Source: UBA3700 sp964478025
GTDB lineage: Bacteria > Bacillota > Clostridia > Christensenellales > UBA3700
DNA: 64,000 nucleotides
Direction of reading: 5' to 3'
NCBI GenBank assembly: GCA_964478025.1
Contig: CAYZGK010000002.1
Span: 152,444 to 216,443, forward strand
The notes beneath the pieces are model-generated. The model was not told the origin of the DNA. It searched no databases and saw only the letters and a program-made list of their open reading frames with translations. Made by a program: the position numbers and the translations under genes. Positions 43,951 to 55,256 of this stretch are shown here, piece by piece (position 1 is the stretch's first letter; every line of letters begins with the position of its first letter).

Positions 43951-46896
43951 TTAGTACTTAATTACAATTGTTTTTATTTCATATGGAGCAAAATCCAAGT
44001 TTGATGTAACTAATTTTACAGGTTCTTTTTCAAGCATATTAGTAAGAAGTATTTCTTTTGCTTTAACGCCTATTCTTAGTTTTACTGAGCATGCGCTTCC
44101 ATATCTTTCATATAATCTTAAAGTAATACCTTTTCCATCCTCACTTGGTTTAATTGTCTCTATAATTACATCTTCACTATCTAAATCTATAATATCTTTT
44201 ATATCTACCATATAATCACTAACTAAAAGTGGGTAGTTAAAACAATATGCTTGTTTAACTACATCACTCTCTTTCCAAGTCCCCTCGTGTGGATATAAGG
44301 CATAATTAAAATAATGTTTACCTCTATCGCAGGTAGGATCTGGATATACAGGAGATCTTAGTAGATTTAATGAAATTAAACCCTCTTTAACTCTATGGCC
44401 ATACTTACAATCATTAATTAAAGCTAGGCCATAGTTATCTTTATCTACATTTACAAACTTGTGAGCACAAATTTCAAATTGAGCTTTCTCAATTGATGTT
44501 TCATCCTTAGTTGACCTATCTACATTACCAAATTGAATATCACAATTAACTGTATCTGAAAATATTGTAGGTTTAAACTCACATCTTAGCATTTTGTTAG
44601 TTTCTTCCCAGTCAACTATTGTTTCAAAAGTTATCATTTTATTTAAACTATTAAGTTTTATATGTTGAACTAAACTTGAATTGTTAAATATAAAATGATT
44701 TTCCCTTATAACCTCTGGGCCATCAATGTATGTATTTGAGTTTACTAGTTTAAGTGAATATGTCTTTAGTTTTCTATAGTTATCTTTTATATCCCATGCA
44801 TTGTAATATAGAACTGGATCTGTAAATACAACAAACTTGTTCATATACTCGCTGCATAGTTCTTTATTAAACTCTTTATCTAGTATTGATGTTATTGTTC
44901 CATCAAAATCAAAAGTAACTTTTATTTTTTCATTAGATATAAAATCATCACCATACTTTAAATTAAACTCTTTTTGAATTGGAAGAAGCGATGCTGAAGA
45001 ATATTTTCCAACCTCTGCTAAATACCAAGTATCCTCTACCTTTACATACTCTGTTCTATCAAAACTTATTGGATTAATAACAGCAAGAGTTTGCTTTGTT
45101 GCTATCTTGGCTAAGATATAATTTTGAATTTGCTCTATTTCCTTTTCCATTTCCTTATATCTTGCAAGGGATTCATCATAAACTCTCTTTATTGATGATC
45201 CTGGAATTATATCATGGAATTGATAAAGTAAAACTTCTTTCCAAATAGCTTCTATTTTTTCTTTGTTATATTCAATTCTATTTATATCAGCAACTGTTGT
45301 TAACCACTCAAGAGTATGTAAATCATTCTCTATTTTTCTATTGTGGTATTTATTCCTAGCTTGAGATGTATAAGTTCCTTGATGTTTTTCAAGATATAAC
45401 TCACCTTCATACTTTGGAATTACTTCAACATACTCCCTCTCTAAATCTTCAAAGAAACTTTGAGCGCTTCTTCTTACAACTTTAGAAAGTCCATTATTAT
45501 TCTTTTCTCTCTCTAGTAGTTCAATTTGAGCCTCTCCTGGGCCACCGCCGCCATCTCCAACGCCATAAATTAAAAGTGCTTTATCTATTTCGTCTTTTTG
45601 TGGATTCCCTAAATCCGACTTAACTAGTGCCATAGGAGTAGCAGATGAGTTATATGTGCCTTGTGGTGCCATATGAGATAGAAGTTCTGTTCCATCAATT
45701 CCCTTCCAAATAAATGTCTTATATGGGAACTTATTATGAGTATTCCATGTAAGTTTTATGGTCATAAAATAATCTTTACCACATTTTTTAAATATTTGTG
45801 GAAGTGATGCTGGATATCCAAATACATCAGGAAGCCATACCATCTTTGATGTTTTTCCAAATTCATCTAAGAAAAATTTCTCTCCATAAATAAATTGTCT
45901 AATAATAGACTCGCCGCCTGGTATGTTACAATCATTTTCTGTCCACATACCACCTTGAATCTCTATTTTACCTTCACTTACTTTTTCTTTTATCTTTTCA
46001 AAAAGTGTTGGCTCTTCTTCCTTTATCCATTCAAATAATTGAGCTTGTGAAGCTCCAAATACGTACTCTGGGTATTTTTCAATATTATGAATGGCGGTTG
46101 CGAATGTTCTAACGCCTTTTCTTTTTGTTTCTCTTATTGGCCAAAGCCACGCAAGGTCAATATGAGCATGTCCAATTGCTGTATATTCAGTTGTCTTATA
46201 ATCTACCGGTTTTGTTATTATTTCTTTTAAAATTTCATGGGCTTTTTTATAATCATTTTTAGTAAATGATTTATAACTTAAAGAAAGTGCTTTTTCTATT
46301 TCTTTTTTACGCTCAACTTTTAAATTCTTATTTTCTTTTGATGTTAAAAGCATCATAAATAATTGAAGATAATCATAATAATAAGTAAGAATCTCATCAT
46401 TGCATATAGCCAAATCCTTTTTAGCAAGTTTAACAAAGGTATTTGGTTTATTTCTCTTACCATTAAATCCAGCATCAACAAGAAGGTTAACTTGCTCTCC
46501 ACCCTCTGCTTTTTCAAACAATTCAACAACTTGCTTTCCTTGTCTTGATTGAACCATATCAATTGGTGATAAAACTTGTGTTATACCTTGAAGCACGACA
46601 TCGTCCTTATATACAACGCCCTCACCTTCAATATTTAAAAGAGCTACAATATGCTTATCCTTACAATCAGTTGGAACCATTCCCTTAAATTTAAACCATG
46701 CACAATCAAAATCTGATGCCCATGTTGTTCCATTTTCTATATGTGTAAACTCAGCTTTATCTAAATTTTCTTTTTTTATTGGCTCCTTAGATAATGCTGC
46801 TTCGCATAAAAGCGTTCCAACTTTTTTATAAATTTTTGATCTTATATTTAATAAACGTGCCACATGCTGTGGATATAGTGCTGTTCTTTCTATCAT
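43951..46896 (-). CDS. Alpha-mannosidase, family GH38
   Basis: A 981-residue cytoplasmic zinc enzyme. Zinc ligands His and Asp are in IGHAHIDLAWLWPIRETKRKG (about residue 244), the nucleophile Asp in VWLPDVFGYPASLPQI (about residue 353) and the third zinc His in LYQFHDIIPGSSIKRVYDE (about residue 563). The N-terminal domain (WASDFDCAWFKFKGMVP) and full C-terminal beta domains are present, so the enzyme is complete. With the beta-mannosidase and beta-galactosidase it would trim N-glycan-type or mannan oligosaccharides. ATG at 46896 behind ATTGAGGTAATT. Confidence 0.94.
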   Translation of the reverse strand: MIERTALYPQHVARLLNIRSKIYKKVGTLLCEAALSKEPIKKENLDKAEFTHIENGTTWASDFDCAWFKFKGMVPTDCKDKHIVALLNIEGEGVVYKDDVVLQGITQVLSPIDMVQSRQGKQVVELFEKAEGGEQVNLLVDAGFNGKRNKPNTFVKLAKKDLAICNDEILTYYYDYLQLFMMLLTSKENKNLKVERKKEIEKALSLSYKSFTKNDYKKAHEILKEIITKPVDYKTTEYTAIGHAHIDLAWLWPIRETKRKGVRTFATAIHNIEKYPEYVFGASQAQLFEWIKEEEPTLFEKIKEKVSEGKIEIQGGMWTENDCNIPGGESIIRQFIYGEKFFLDEFGKTSKMVWLPDVFGYPASLPQIFKKCGKDYFMTIKLTWNTHNKFPYKTFIWKGIDGTELLSHMAPQGTYNSSATPMALVKSDLGNPQKDEIDKALLIYGVGDGGGGPGEAQIELLEREKNNNGLSKVVRRSAQSFFEDLEREYVEVIPKYEGELYLEKHQGTYTSQARNKYHNRKIENDLHTLEWLTTVADINRIEYNKEKIEAIWKEVLLYQFHDIIPGSSIKRVYDESLARYKEMEKEIEQIQNYILAKIATKQTLAVINPISFDRTEYVKVEDTWYLAEVGKYSSASLLPIQKEFNLKYGDDFISNEKIKVTFDFDGTITSILDKEFNKELCSEYMNKFVVFTDPVLYYNAWDIKDNYRKLKTYSLKLVNSNTYIDGPEVIRENHFIFNNSSLVQHIKLNSLNKMITFETIVDWEETNKMLRCEFKPTIFSDTVNCDIQFGNVDRSTKDETSIEKAQFEICAHKFVNVDKDNYGLALINDCKYGHRVKEGLISLNLLRSPVYPDPTCDRGKHYFNYALYPHEGTWKESDVVKQAYCFNYPLLVSDYMVDIKDIIDLDSEDVIIETIKPSEDGKGITLRLYERYGSACSVKLRIGVKAKEILLTNMLEKEPVKLVTSNLDFAPYEIKTIVIKY

Positions 46897-46912
46897 AATT
46901 ACCTCAATGAAA

Positions 46913-46956
46913 ATAATATAAAAAAATAGGACTTAAAGTCAATATTGACTAATTAT
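46913..46956 (-). promoter_or_regulatory. GH38 promoter overlapping an 18-bp motif shared with recC
   Basis: Minus-strand TTGACT (46937-46942) and TATTAT (46913-46918, 18-bp spacer) or TATATT (16-bp spacer). The -35 lies at the edge of TCAATATTGACTAATTAT (46939-46956), found again at 55329-55346. Here the centre is a perfect 12-bp palindrome, GTCAATATTGAC (46938-46949). Confidence 0.6.
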
Positions 46957-47006
46957 ATCGACCTTAACGCTATCCTAAATTTTATAGTTTCTTAACCTAA
47001 TGTTTA

Positions 47007-48902
47007 TCAAATTTTTAAAATTTTTGTTAATCTTATTTCTTCTCTATCTCTTGCTATATTTAGTATTTCTTCTCTAGAAATAATATAACAACCACCTTCT
47101 TTAGTTCTTGTTATCGCAGTATATACTATTTGTCTTGTTAATAATGGATTATTTTTATCTTCTGGCAATAAAATTAAAACATTATCATATTCAGAGCCTT
47201 GAGATTTATGAATAGTAATCGCATAAGACATTGTTATTTCTTTGCTGTCTATTAATTCAAGTGGATAAAAAACAAAATCTTTTATTTTAAATATTCCAAT
47301 TTCTTTATAACCTTCTCTAATATTGTCATAGGATTTTTTTATCATAAAATAAAAGCTATTGTTTATCTCAACACATACACCATTATCTCCATTATACAAA
47401 TCAAGTTCACTATTATTTTGAGTTATCATTAATATTTGGCCATGATAATAATTTTTATTTTTCACATTACACAATTCTTCTTTAATGTATTTGTTAATAG
47501 TATTGACACCTCTTGTGCCATTATTATTTGCAGAAAATATTTTAGCTTTTTCTAAAAAATTATTTAAAGTATTCAATTTTGCAAAATCAAAATCTTCACC
47601 TTTTAATTCATTTACATCTAATTTTATATCTTGTATACCCTTAAAAAAATTTTCCCACCAAATTTTAATAACTTTTTTTAATCCTTCTTTCCCACAATTT
47701 GAATCCTCAAAACATTTAACTTCACATTTATTTAAATTATCAATTTTAAAATCGTCAATTTTTTGAAAGTTAAATGAATAATTATCACTATCGCAATTAA
47801 TATATTTAGACAATTTATAAACATCTGTATTTTTATCAAATCTATAAGATTCTTTAAATTCAACCTTACAATCTTTATCTGTTTTTAATAAATCATTGAA
47901 TACTGCACCATTTTCAACAGATGGTAATTGATCTTTATCACCTAAAATAAATACACGTGAATCATTTGGTATAGCATTTAATAATGAATTAAATTTCAAA
48001 ATATCAATCATTGAAGCTTCGTCGATAATAAATATATTTTCATATTCTGGCGATATTTGTTTTTCTATATTATATCTATAGCCATCAGTTGTATAGCCTA
48101 GCAGTTTATCAATAGTTACGCCATTAACAGACTCAATTTTCTTTACAAGTGTTTTATGCGATTCTTTAAATTTTTCATTAATTTTATCCAAGCCTTTTGT
48201 TATACTTTCTTTCATTCTAACTGCTGCTTTACCTGATGGAGCGGTTAAATAAATTTTTACCTTACCTAACTCGTTTTCACTCTTATCTTTCAATAAATTC
48301 ATTAATAAAAACATTATTGTTGTGGTTTTACCGGTTCCTGGCCCACCTGTAATAAGCAAATTGCCCTTTAAGCCTTTTTGTATTGCTTCTTCTTGTTGTG
48401 AAGATAATTTATAAGTAATAAATTTTTCATCAAATAAAATATTGTTTGAAAAATTAGTTTTTACAAATAATCTTTCAAAAGATTTTTTTATACCCAAAGA
48501 AGCATAATAGTACTTATTGATAAATACATTTGATTCTTTATCTATCACAAATATTTTGTTTAAACCTATAAATTCAGTGTGAGTTTTAAAATTATCAATT
48601 GATTTTTCAAATGAATCAGTAATTTCTTCTAATTTATTAAACTCGGCATCAATATCCTCATTATTTGCTTCTTCTTTTTCTAAAAGCTTTCGTTTAGCAA
48701 GAATTTCATTATAGTTATTCTTTAAATCTTTTAAAGGTGTATAACAATGACCTAAATATTGATAAGAAAAAATGATAGATATTAATTTTGTAACTTCATC
48801 ATCTAATTTATATTGAGCTTTTAAAAAATCTATTAATCTAACAGTAGATGAATCTAATAACCCGTATTTAACTTGTAATTTATTATATTCCTTATTATCC
48901 AT
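47007..48902 (-). CDS. recD: Exodeoxyribonuclease V subunit RecD (5'-3' helicase)
   Basis: A 631-residue SF1B helicase. Motif I LLITGGPGTGKTTTIMFLL (about residue 180), Ia LTAPSGKAAVRMKESI, the RecD signature LGYTTDGYRYN, motif II IFIIDEASMIDI, III ILGDKDQLPSVENGAVFNDLL and C-terminal motifs ITIHKSQGSEYDNVLILLPE and RQIVYTAITRTKEGG are all intact. The N-terminal RecD domain (SIIFSYQYLGHCY) is present, so this is RecD of RecBCD rather than RecD2. Its ATG shares a base with the recB stop (TAATG), showing coupling. Very Lys/Asn/Asp-rich. Confidence 0.92.
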   Translation of the reverse strand: MDNKEYNKLQVKYGLLDSSTVRLIDFLKAQYKLDDEVTKLISIIFSYQYLGHCYTPLKDLKNNYNEILAKRKLLEKEEANNEDIDAEFNKLEEITDSFEKSIDNFKTHTEFIGLNKIFVIDKESNVFINKYYYASLGIKKSFERLFVKTNFSNNILFDEKFITYKLSSQQEEAIQKGLKGNLLITGGPGTGKTTTIMFLLMNLLKDKSENELGKVKIYLTAPSGKAAVRMKESITKGLDKINEKFKESHKTLVKKIESVNGVTIDKLLGYTTDGYRYNIEKQISPEYENIFIIDEASMIDILKFNSLLNAIPNDSRVFILGDKDQLPSVENGAVFNDLLKTDKDCKVEFKESYRFDKNTDVYKLSKYINCDSDNYSFNFQKIDDFKIDNLNKCEVKCFEDSNCGKEGLKKVIKIWWENFFKGIQDIKLDVNELKGEDFDFAKLNTLNNFLEKAKIFSANNNGTRGVNTINKYIKEELCNVKNKNYYHGQILMITQNNSELDLYNGDNGVCVEINNSFYFMIKKSYDNIREGYKEIGIFKIKDFVFYPLELIDSKEITMSYAITIHKSQGSEYDNVLILLPEDKNNPLLTRQIVYTAITRTKEGGCYIISREEILNIARDREEIRLTKILKI

Positions 48903-51900
48903 TATTTTTGCTCCTTATCTACTTTTATTGAAACTATATTTTTATAGGAATTTTCTAATTCATCAAAATCTTTCCAAGTTTGAGAATATATTCCATTAAA
49001 GGTATTTTTATTACAACCTCTTAAATAAACATAATAGATTCCTCCAAAATGTTTAGCAAAAGTATCTTGCAAAGTTTCATCTTTATAAATCGTATTTAAA
49101 TATTTTATCAAAGTATAGGAATACAAAACTCTTTGAATAGAATAATGTGAATTGGTATGTTTTTCTAATTCTTCAGATGAATACGATGTAAAGTCATCTT
49201 TAAGGCTATCTGATTTCCAGTCTAATATAGAATAATAATCTCCTCTTTTAAAGACTAAATCCATAAATCCATTACAATAATCTTTAATAGAATTATCTTT
49301 AAAATTAAAATTAAATTCAATCTCTGAAAGTCTATTTTCCATATCTAACTCATTTAAACTAAAACTTGACTTGTAATCCTCTGAACCATGAATTTCTTCT
49401 AATTTGGCTTCTAAGACATTTGAAACTATATTTTTAACATCATCCACCCATTTATCTTTTATTTTTATTCCTTCATGAGAAAAACATTCTTTGATTAAAC
49501 TATCTATATTTGCACAATTTTTAAAATCTATTTTTTCAAATACTTCATGCAACACCGTACCAATCCTACTTCCTCTTGGAAAATCTTTGCTCAACGAAAT
49601 AGCACTAATATTTGAATCTTCTTTTGTATTAATTTTCAAATATTTAGAATCATATTCGCTTAAGCCTAAATCAACAATCTCAAGATTATTTTCTTTATCA
49701 ATATAACCAACATCTTCCACGATTTCTTCTTGATTTTCTTCGCTTTGATCTAAAGTCTTTGCATGTGACAAAGAAGAATAAGAATGCATGTGCGTTAATT
49801 GACTGGATTTTGTTTCAATTAATTGTTGTTTATTACTAGTATTATCTAAATTATCACTGTCACTATTATTGCCGCTAGATAAAATAGTTTTTACTTTATC
49901 TTCCAAATCTTTACATAAATCATTTTTTGAATTAATTGTTTTAATATATTGACTATTATTGTCTATTAAATTTTTTATTGTGTTATTAATAAATGACAAA
50001 TCAGATAGTTCTGAATATAGAGGAACAATTAAAAGGTATTTTGCTCTTGTGTATGCAACATAAAATAATCTTTTTATTTCTTCTATTCCATCTTTATTTA
50101 CATTACTTTCAAATTTCAAAATGGCTTTCCCGTTTTCATGATGGATACAAGCATTATACTTACTACTTAATTTACGCAAGCCGCCTGCAGATATAACAAT
50201 TGGAAATTCAAGTCCTTTTGCAGCATGCATAGTCATAATTTTAACTGCATCAAAATCTGTACATCTTTCAACCAAAGTAACATCTTCCTCATTATCATCT
50301 GATGAGTAATGATTTTTCATATCATTTATTTTTTTAATTACATCATTTAAATTATTACCTTTCGTAAGACTATTTAATATAAATTGTCCTATTTGTATAT
50401 AATTAAATAAACTTTGCATATGTCCTGGACCTGAATTATTTTTTCTTAAATTAGAATCATTTAATAATGCATCAACCAATTCTGCCCAATCATATTTTGA
50501 AGCTATTTTCTTCCAGTTATATAATGCAAGCATTTCAGGTGTATCATCTTTTAGTGCATAATCAGAATATATGGTTTTTAAATCTAAACCAAAGAAATCA
50601 GTAAACAATACTTTTTTATAAATATTTCTATTTTGGCCTGCGAAATTAGGGGTTACTATTGCTTCTAACATAGAAATAAAATGAGCACATTCTCTACTAT
50701 TAAACAATGAAGTATCCTTGTATAAAAGATATGGTATTCCATATTTTTTTAATTTATATTTTATCTTATCTAGTTCTGGTCTTGTTCGACAAAGTATACA
50801 AAAATCTTTAAAAGAAACATTCCTTTTATTATCTTGTTTTTTTTCAGTTTTTTCTTCAACTTGCAAACGAGTTTTACCATGTTCATTTATAGAACATAAA
50901 GAAACTATTTGAGAAACTACAATATCGGAATACTCATCTTCATCTATCACAGGCTCTATAATATTATTATCTTTATTTTTATCACTATTAATGCTGTCTT
51001 GTTGAGCAGAAGTTGCAATCCATATTGGTTTTTCTATTTCAGCATCATCTAACCATGCACAAAATTCTTTCCCGTCTTCTTTTAGATTAATTGAAGTACT
51101 CCATTTAAAATCATTAAAAGAATTAAATTCATTGTTTGCCTCTTTAAAACCATCAATTAATTCATTTACACCTTCAACTAATACTTTAGAAGACCTATAA
51201 TTCTTTGACAAGGATTCCTTTATACCACTTTTATCTTTTTCTATTTCTTCTATAGCTTTTTTATAAACCGTAAAATCTGTCCCTTGGAATGAATAAATAG
51301 ATTGCTTAGGATCTCCGACAACAATCATATGATGATTATCATCGTTTAAAAAAATTTGTTTAAAAATATCATATTGTAATTGATTTGTATCCTGAAATTC
51401 ATCAATTATTATATATGTATATTTATCTTTTAATTTATTTAAGAACTCTTGATTATTTAATACTTCTTCATGTACTAAACGAATCATGTCATTAAAATCC
51501 TCTAATTTAAATTTTTGTTTATAATTAATCCATTTAATATAAAAATCTCTTAATAAATAAAGCCCTATATTATTATTTTTAATTAAATTAAATCTGACAT
51601 TATAATCATTTAAGTAATTCCAACAATCATTATATTTATCTAATTTATTTTTGGCATTACCACTTTTAGGAAATCCTTTTTCATATTTTACAAATCTGTC
51701 ATTTATGTTTTTATAATCTTTTTCATTTATTGTTGAACTATTTCTATCTTTAATTAATTCGTTATACCAAACTTTTATTATTGAAAATCTACTATCATTT
51801 AACACTTCATCTAATTTTTCAGCATTTTTTAAAAATGAGTATTCATCTATATCTTCAACATTTATATTATCAATTGAATAATGTACAATATTAGAATTTT

Positions 51901-52387
51901 CTTTCCCATTTTTATCCAAATAATATTTTTTCGTTAAATCGATTAATTGTTTTTTTAATTTATCTGTGCCATACTCACAATCTGTAATCAATTTTAAAGC
52001 ATATTCATTTTCTCTAATATAAATATCTGCAAACTCTTCAATTATAGAATTCTCAGCCATATTCATATTAGAAATAAAATTACCAGTTATTGGAAACTCA
52101 TCTATTATTTTTTTACAAAATGAATGTATTGTATAAATTTCTGCATTATTAATATTTTCATTCAATTTAGCTTCAATTAATTTTGATTTAATTCTATTTT
52201 TTAATTCTGAAGTGGCTTTTTCCGTATATGTAACAATCAATATTTTATTTAAAGAAATTTTATTTTTCAGCAACTTACTCACAATTTCTATAATATTGTA
52301 AGTCTTACCTGTTCCAGCCGATGCTTCTATAATATAATTTGTATTAATTTTAAAATTATTTATATCAAATTCTTTTATATTACTCAT
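48902..52387 (-). CDS. recB: Exodeoxyribonuclease V subunit RecB (helicase-nuclease)
   Basis: An 1161-residue UvrD-type 3'-5' helicase fused to a nuclease. Motif I YIIEASAGTGKTYNI, Ia LIVTYTEKATSELKNRI, II YIIIDEFQDTNQLQYDIF, III VVGDPKQSIYSFQGTD, and later MTMHAAKGLEFPIV and FYVAYTRAKYLL. The C-terminal RecB nuclease has GTVLHEVFEKIDF, GFMDLVFKRGDYYSILDWKSD (metal Asp, then Asp-x-Lys) and YSIQRVLYSYTLIKYL. ATG at 52387 behind GGAGATAAA is preferred over a GTG four codons earlier. It overlaps recC by 8 bp. Confidence 0.93.
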   Translation of the reverse strand: MSNIKEFDINNFKINTNYIIEASAGTGKTYNIIEIVSKLLKNKISLNKILIVTYTEKATSELKNRIKSKLIEAKLNENINNAEIYTIHSFCKKIIDEFPITGNFISNMNMAENSIIEEFADIYIRENEYALKLITDCEYGTDKLKKQLIDLTKKYYLDKNGKENSNIVHYSIDNINVEDIDEYSFLKNAEKLDEVLNDSRFSIIKVWYNELIKDRNSSTINEKDYKNINDRFVKYEKGFPKSGNAKNKLDKYNDCWNYLNDYNVRFNLIKNNNIGLYLLRDFYIKWINYKQKFKLEDFNDMIRLVHEEVLNNQEFLNKLKDKYTYIIIDEFQDTNQLQYDIFKQIFLNDDNHHMIVVGDPKQSIYSFQGTDFTVYKKAIEEIEKDKSGIKESLSKNYRSSKVLVEGVNELIDGFKEANNEFNSFNDFKWSTSINLKEDGKEFCAWLDDAEIEKPIWIATSAQQDSINSDKNKDNNIIEPVIDEDEYSDIVVSQIVSLCSINEHGKTRLQVEEKTEKKQDNKRNVSFKDFCILCRTRPELDKIKYKLKKYGIPYLLYKDTSLFNSRECAHFISMLEAIVTPNFAGQNRNIYKKVLFTDFFGLDLKTIYSDYALKDDTPEMLALYNWKKIASKYDWAELVDALLNDSNLRKNNSGPGHMQSLFNYIQIGQFILNSLTKGNNLNDVIKKINDMKNHYSSDDNEEDVTLVERCTDFDAVKIMTMHAAKGLEFPIVISAGGLRKLSSKYNACIHHENGKAILKFESNVNKDGIEEIKRLFYVAYTRAKYLLIVPLYSELSDLSFINNTIKNLIDNNSQYIKTINSKNDLCKDLEDKVKTILSSGNNSDSDNLDNTSNKQQLIETKSSQLTHMHSYSSLSHAKTLDQSEENQEEIVEDVGYIDKENNLEIVDLGLSEYDSKYLKINTKEDSNISAISLSKDFPRGSRIGTVLHEVFEKIDFKNCANIDSLIKECFSHEGIKIKDKWVDDVKNIVSNVLEAKLEEIHGSEDYKSSFSLNELDMENRLSEIEFNFNFKDNSIKDYCNGFMDLVFKRGDYYSILDWKSDSLKDDFTSYSSEELEKHTNSHYSIQRVLYSYTLIKYLNTIYKDETLQDTFAKHFGGIYYVYLRGCNKNTFNGIYSQTWKDFDELENSYKNIVSIKVDKEQK

Positions 52388-55256
52388 TTTTATCTCCACC
52401 TATGTTTGCTTCGTAAAATTTCTTATATTCATCAATTGTTTCTTCACGGTCTTTTTTATCACTAAATCCTGGTAATTTATATTTATCAAACAAATCTTTA
52501 AATTGAAAATATTTCCAAGATCCATTTTCGCCAAATAAATCTTTTGAATATATGAATTCTCCTTTTTTTTCTTTTACATCATCATATTTAAAATATTTTA
52601 AGTCCTTGATACTTTCAAACATCATATTGATTATATTAATCAAATGTTCTTTTGCTGTATCAAAATAGATTTCAAATTTTTTAGGCAATTCTGTTTTAAA
52701 ACTTGCTTCTAATTTAATACTATATAAGCCATTGTTCCCTTCATTTAAAACATAAACAAGTGAATTTAAATACAATTCAATATAATCTTTAAACTTATCA
52801 TCATTCTCTTTTAATAATGCAAAATAAGTCAAATTATCATCAATATTTTCTTTAATTAAAATCATATTAGAAATTTTAATTAAATATTTATCATCAATTA
52901 GCAAATCATCAAATTGTTTAACAATATAATCCTTTCTTTTCTCGAAAACATTTTTTTCCTTTTTCTCCTGGCCCTCTAAAGCTATTTTTTTAATTTCATT
53001 AGTAATGATAGGTATTTTATTTTCTAATGTATATTTTTCTTTTACTTTATTAATATTTCCACTATTATATTTTTCTAAAAACATATCTTTTACAATGCTA
53101 TAAGATGTAAGGTTATCTACCTCAAATGGTTCAAACTTATTATTTAATTTATCATTTGTTTCATCTTCTTTACCAAATAGTTTTGTTATCCAAAAAGAAT
53201 AAGGTTCATTTAAAAAATCTCTTAATTCATTTAATTTAACTTCTATAATCTTAGTATTATCTACACTATCACATTGATAATTTTCAGTTTCTTGAACATT
53301 AGAATTATTTGAGACAATTCCTCTTAATTCATTGTAATAATTTTTATTAATATCTTCTCTTTTTGTAAATAGTTCAGAATTAGAACGTGTTTCGTCTAAA
53401 GGCATTTCTTCATATTTTTCAATAGTATTTTTATATCTAACTTTATAATCTTCTAAAGTTTTGACTTTTTCTTTTGCATCAACTACATCATCAATCAAAT
53501 CTGAAGGATAAATTTCCTTTTCTTTTTTTAAATCCTCATTTACATAACTTATAAATACCTTTTCTGTTGCAAAACTAGATTGTGTTAAAAATGCATTTTC
53601 TAACTCTTCTTTATATTTTTCTTTAAGAACTTTATGCTCTCTTAAATCAAGTTCGCTAATTAACAAATCACTATTAAGACTATTTGACTCACATCCAATT
53701 AAAAATATATATTTTGAAGATAATAAAGCGTTTTTATCAAAATTCGCAAAAGTAATACCCTTTAAGAAATAATTATCGTTGTTTCCTCTTTTGCTTAAAG
53801 AAACATCTATTAAATAATTTAATAAAACATCAATAGATAAATCAGAAGCAACAACATTTTTATATTCTTCTACTTTATTTAATAGATTTTTATAATCACT
53901 ATTTTTTTCTCCACATTCAGAATCAAGATTAGAAAACCATTTAGATAGTTCCTCTACAAACAAGTCAATATTTGATGAACTAATCAAATTATTATTTTTA
54001 TAAAATTCAATAATACTATTAATACTATCTATTGTATCAACAATTGCTGTAATTATTTCATTAGTCAAACCAATAGAATCAAAAGGTATATATTTTTTAT
54101 CAGCAATTTCAATTGTGTTATTGTCTAAAATATTTACATCTAAAATTTGATTCATTAATAATCTTGTTTTAAGATAAGTGAAATCTTTTATAGTATTTGA
54201 TTTGGTATTTTCTCTTTTAATATTTAATTTAACTAAAACATCTTTTATTATATCAATATCATCATCTGATAATCCCCTATTTTTCTTAATTAATGAGTTA
54301 GATAATAAATCAACAAAATCTAACGCTGAATAGAATTCTTTTTTACATATTTCTTTTAATTTTATTAAAACTAATGTCAAATCAGTTTGTATATCACCTT
54401 CATTATTAACACTTCTTGTAAGCGATGGATACTCTTTATTATCCTGGTGAAATATTTGTCTTATAATAGTTTTATAATCACTAATTTTAGGAGCAAGTAC
54501 AAGTACATCTGAATATGTATTATTTTTATCGAGTAATATATTACATATTTCCGTATGTATACCTTCAATTTCTCTTATTTTAGATGGTGCTGTAATTATT
54601 TTTAAATCAGCAATATCATCACATTTTTCAATTTTTAAATTACTATCACAAGATATATTTAATTTTTTTATCAATTTTTCTTCCAAATTAGTATATTTAT
54701 TAAAGCCAAAGAAAACGATTATATCACAATTATTTTTTAAATTTTCTTTTTCAATAAATTTCAATCTGGATTTATATTTATTACTTTCAGCGATTTCATC
54801 TACTTTTTTAAATAATTTTTCTTCATCATCTTTATATACACTTAAAGAATTACTATAATCAACACAATCATCCTCATATTCAATATATAAATCACCAAGC
54901 ATGTTTGCTAAATCATACAGCTTGTTGTAATCAATATTATCTGAATTATAATAATATTGATTTAAACTCTTATACTTGTCATGTTCTAATGTCAATTCAT
55001 TTATTATAAAAAGTTTTACAATATCTTTAGTTAGTAGTTTATATACGCTATCAAAAGATGACGTAAAAAATTCATCAATTGTATAAAAACTTACATTCAT
55101 TAACACATTATTTGTATTTTTTAACCAATACGCATTAGCCCATGCTTTTAAAGAATACGATGGAACAATTACTTTTATTTTTGTAAATGGATCTTCTCTA
55201 TTATCTATTATTGTTTTTAATTTTTCCCCTAAAACCTCTAGTTTATTTTCTCCCAT
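52380..55256 (-). CDS. recC: Exodeoxyribonuclease V subunit RecC
   Basis: A 958-residue, rather diverged RecC. The N-terminus DPFTKIKVIVPSYSLKAWANAYWLKNTNNVLMNVSFYTIDEFF matches the RecC start. VRYKNTIEKYEEMPLDETRS, the block LNELRDFLNEPYSFWITKLFG and the following DNLTSYSIVKDMFLEKY are the RecC C-terminal nuclease-like domain, with no nuclease residues as expected. The assignment rests on this order plus its place before recB and recD. ATG at 55256 behind TTGGGAGAAAG is preferred over a TTG four codons upstream. It heads the operon behind a strong promoter. Confidence 0.85.
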   Translation of the reverse strand: MGENKLEVLGEKLKTIIDNREDPFTKIKVIVPSYSLKAWANAYWLKNTNNVLMNVSFYTIDEFFTSSFDSVYKLLTKDIVKLFIINELTLEHDKYKSLNQYYYNSDNIDYNKLYDLANMLGDLYIEYEDDCVDYSNSLSVYKDDEEKLFKKVDEIAESNKYKSRLKFIEKENLKNNCDIIVFFGFNKYTNLEEKLIKKLNISCDSNLKIEKCDDIADLKIITAPSKIREIEGIHTEICNILLDKNNTYSDVLVLAPKISDYKTIIRQIFHQDNKEYPSLTRSVNNEGDIQTDLTLVLIKLKEICKKEFYSALDFVDLLSNSLIKKNRGLSDDDIDIIKDVLVKLNIKRENTKSNTIKDFTYLKTRLLMNQILDVNILDNNTIEIADKKYIPFDSIGLTNEIITAIVDTIDSINSIIEFYKNNNLISSSNIDLFVEELSKWFSNLDSECGEKNSDYKNLLNKVEEYKNVVASDLSIDVLLNYLIDVSLSKRGNNDNYFLKGITFANFDKNALLSSKYIFLIGCESNSLNSDLLISELDLREHKVLKEKYKEELENAFLTQSSFATEKVFISYVNEDLKKEKEIYPSDLIDDVVDAKEKVKTLEDYKVRYKNTIEKYEEMPLDETRSNSELFTKREDINKNYYNELRGIVSNNSNVQETENYQCDSVDNTKIIEVKLNELRDFLNEPYSFWITKLFGKEDETNDKLNNKFEPFEVDNLTSYSIVKDMFLEKYNSGNINKVKEKYTLENKIPIITNEIKKIALEGQEKKEKNVFEKRKDYIVKQFDDLLIDDKYLIKISNMILIKENIDDNLTYFALLKENDDKFKDYIELYLNSLVYVLNEGNNGLYSIKLEASFKTELPKKFEIYFDTAKEHLINIINMMFESIKDLKYFKYDDVKEKKGEFIYSKDLFGENGSWKYFQFKDLFDKYKLPGFSDKKDREETIDEYKKFYEANIGGDKNE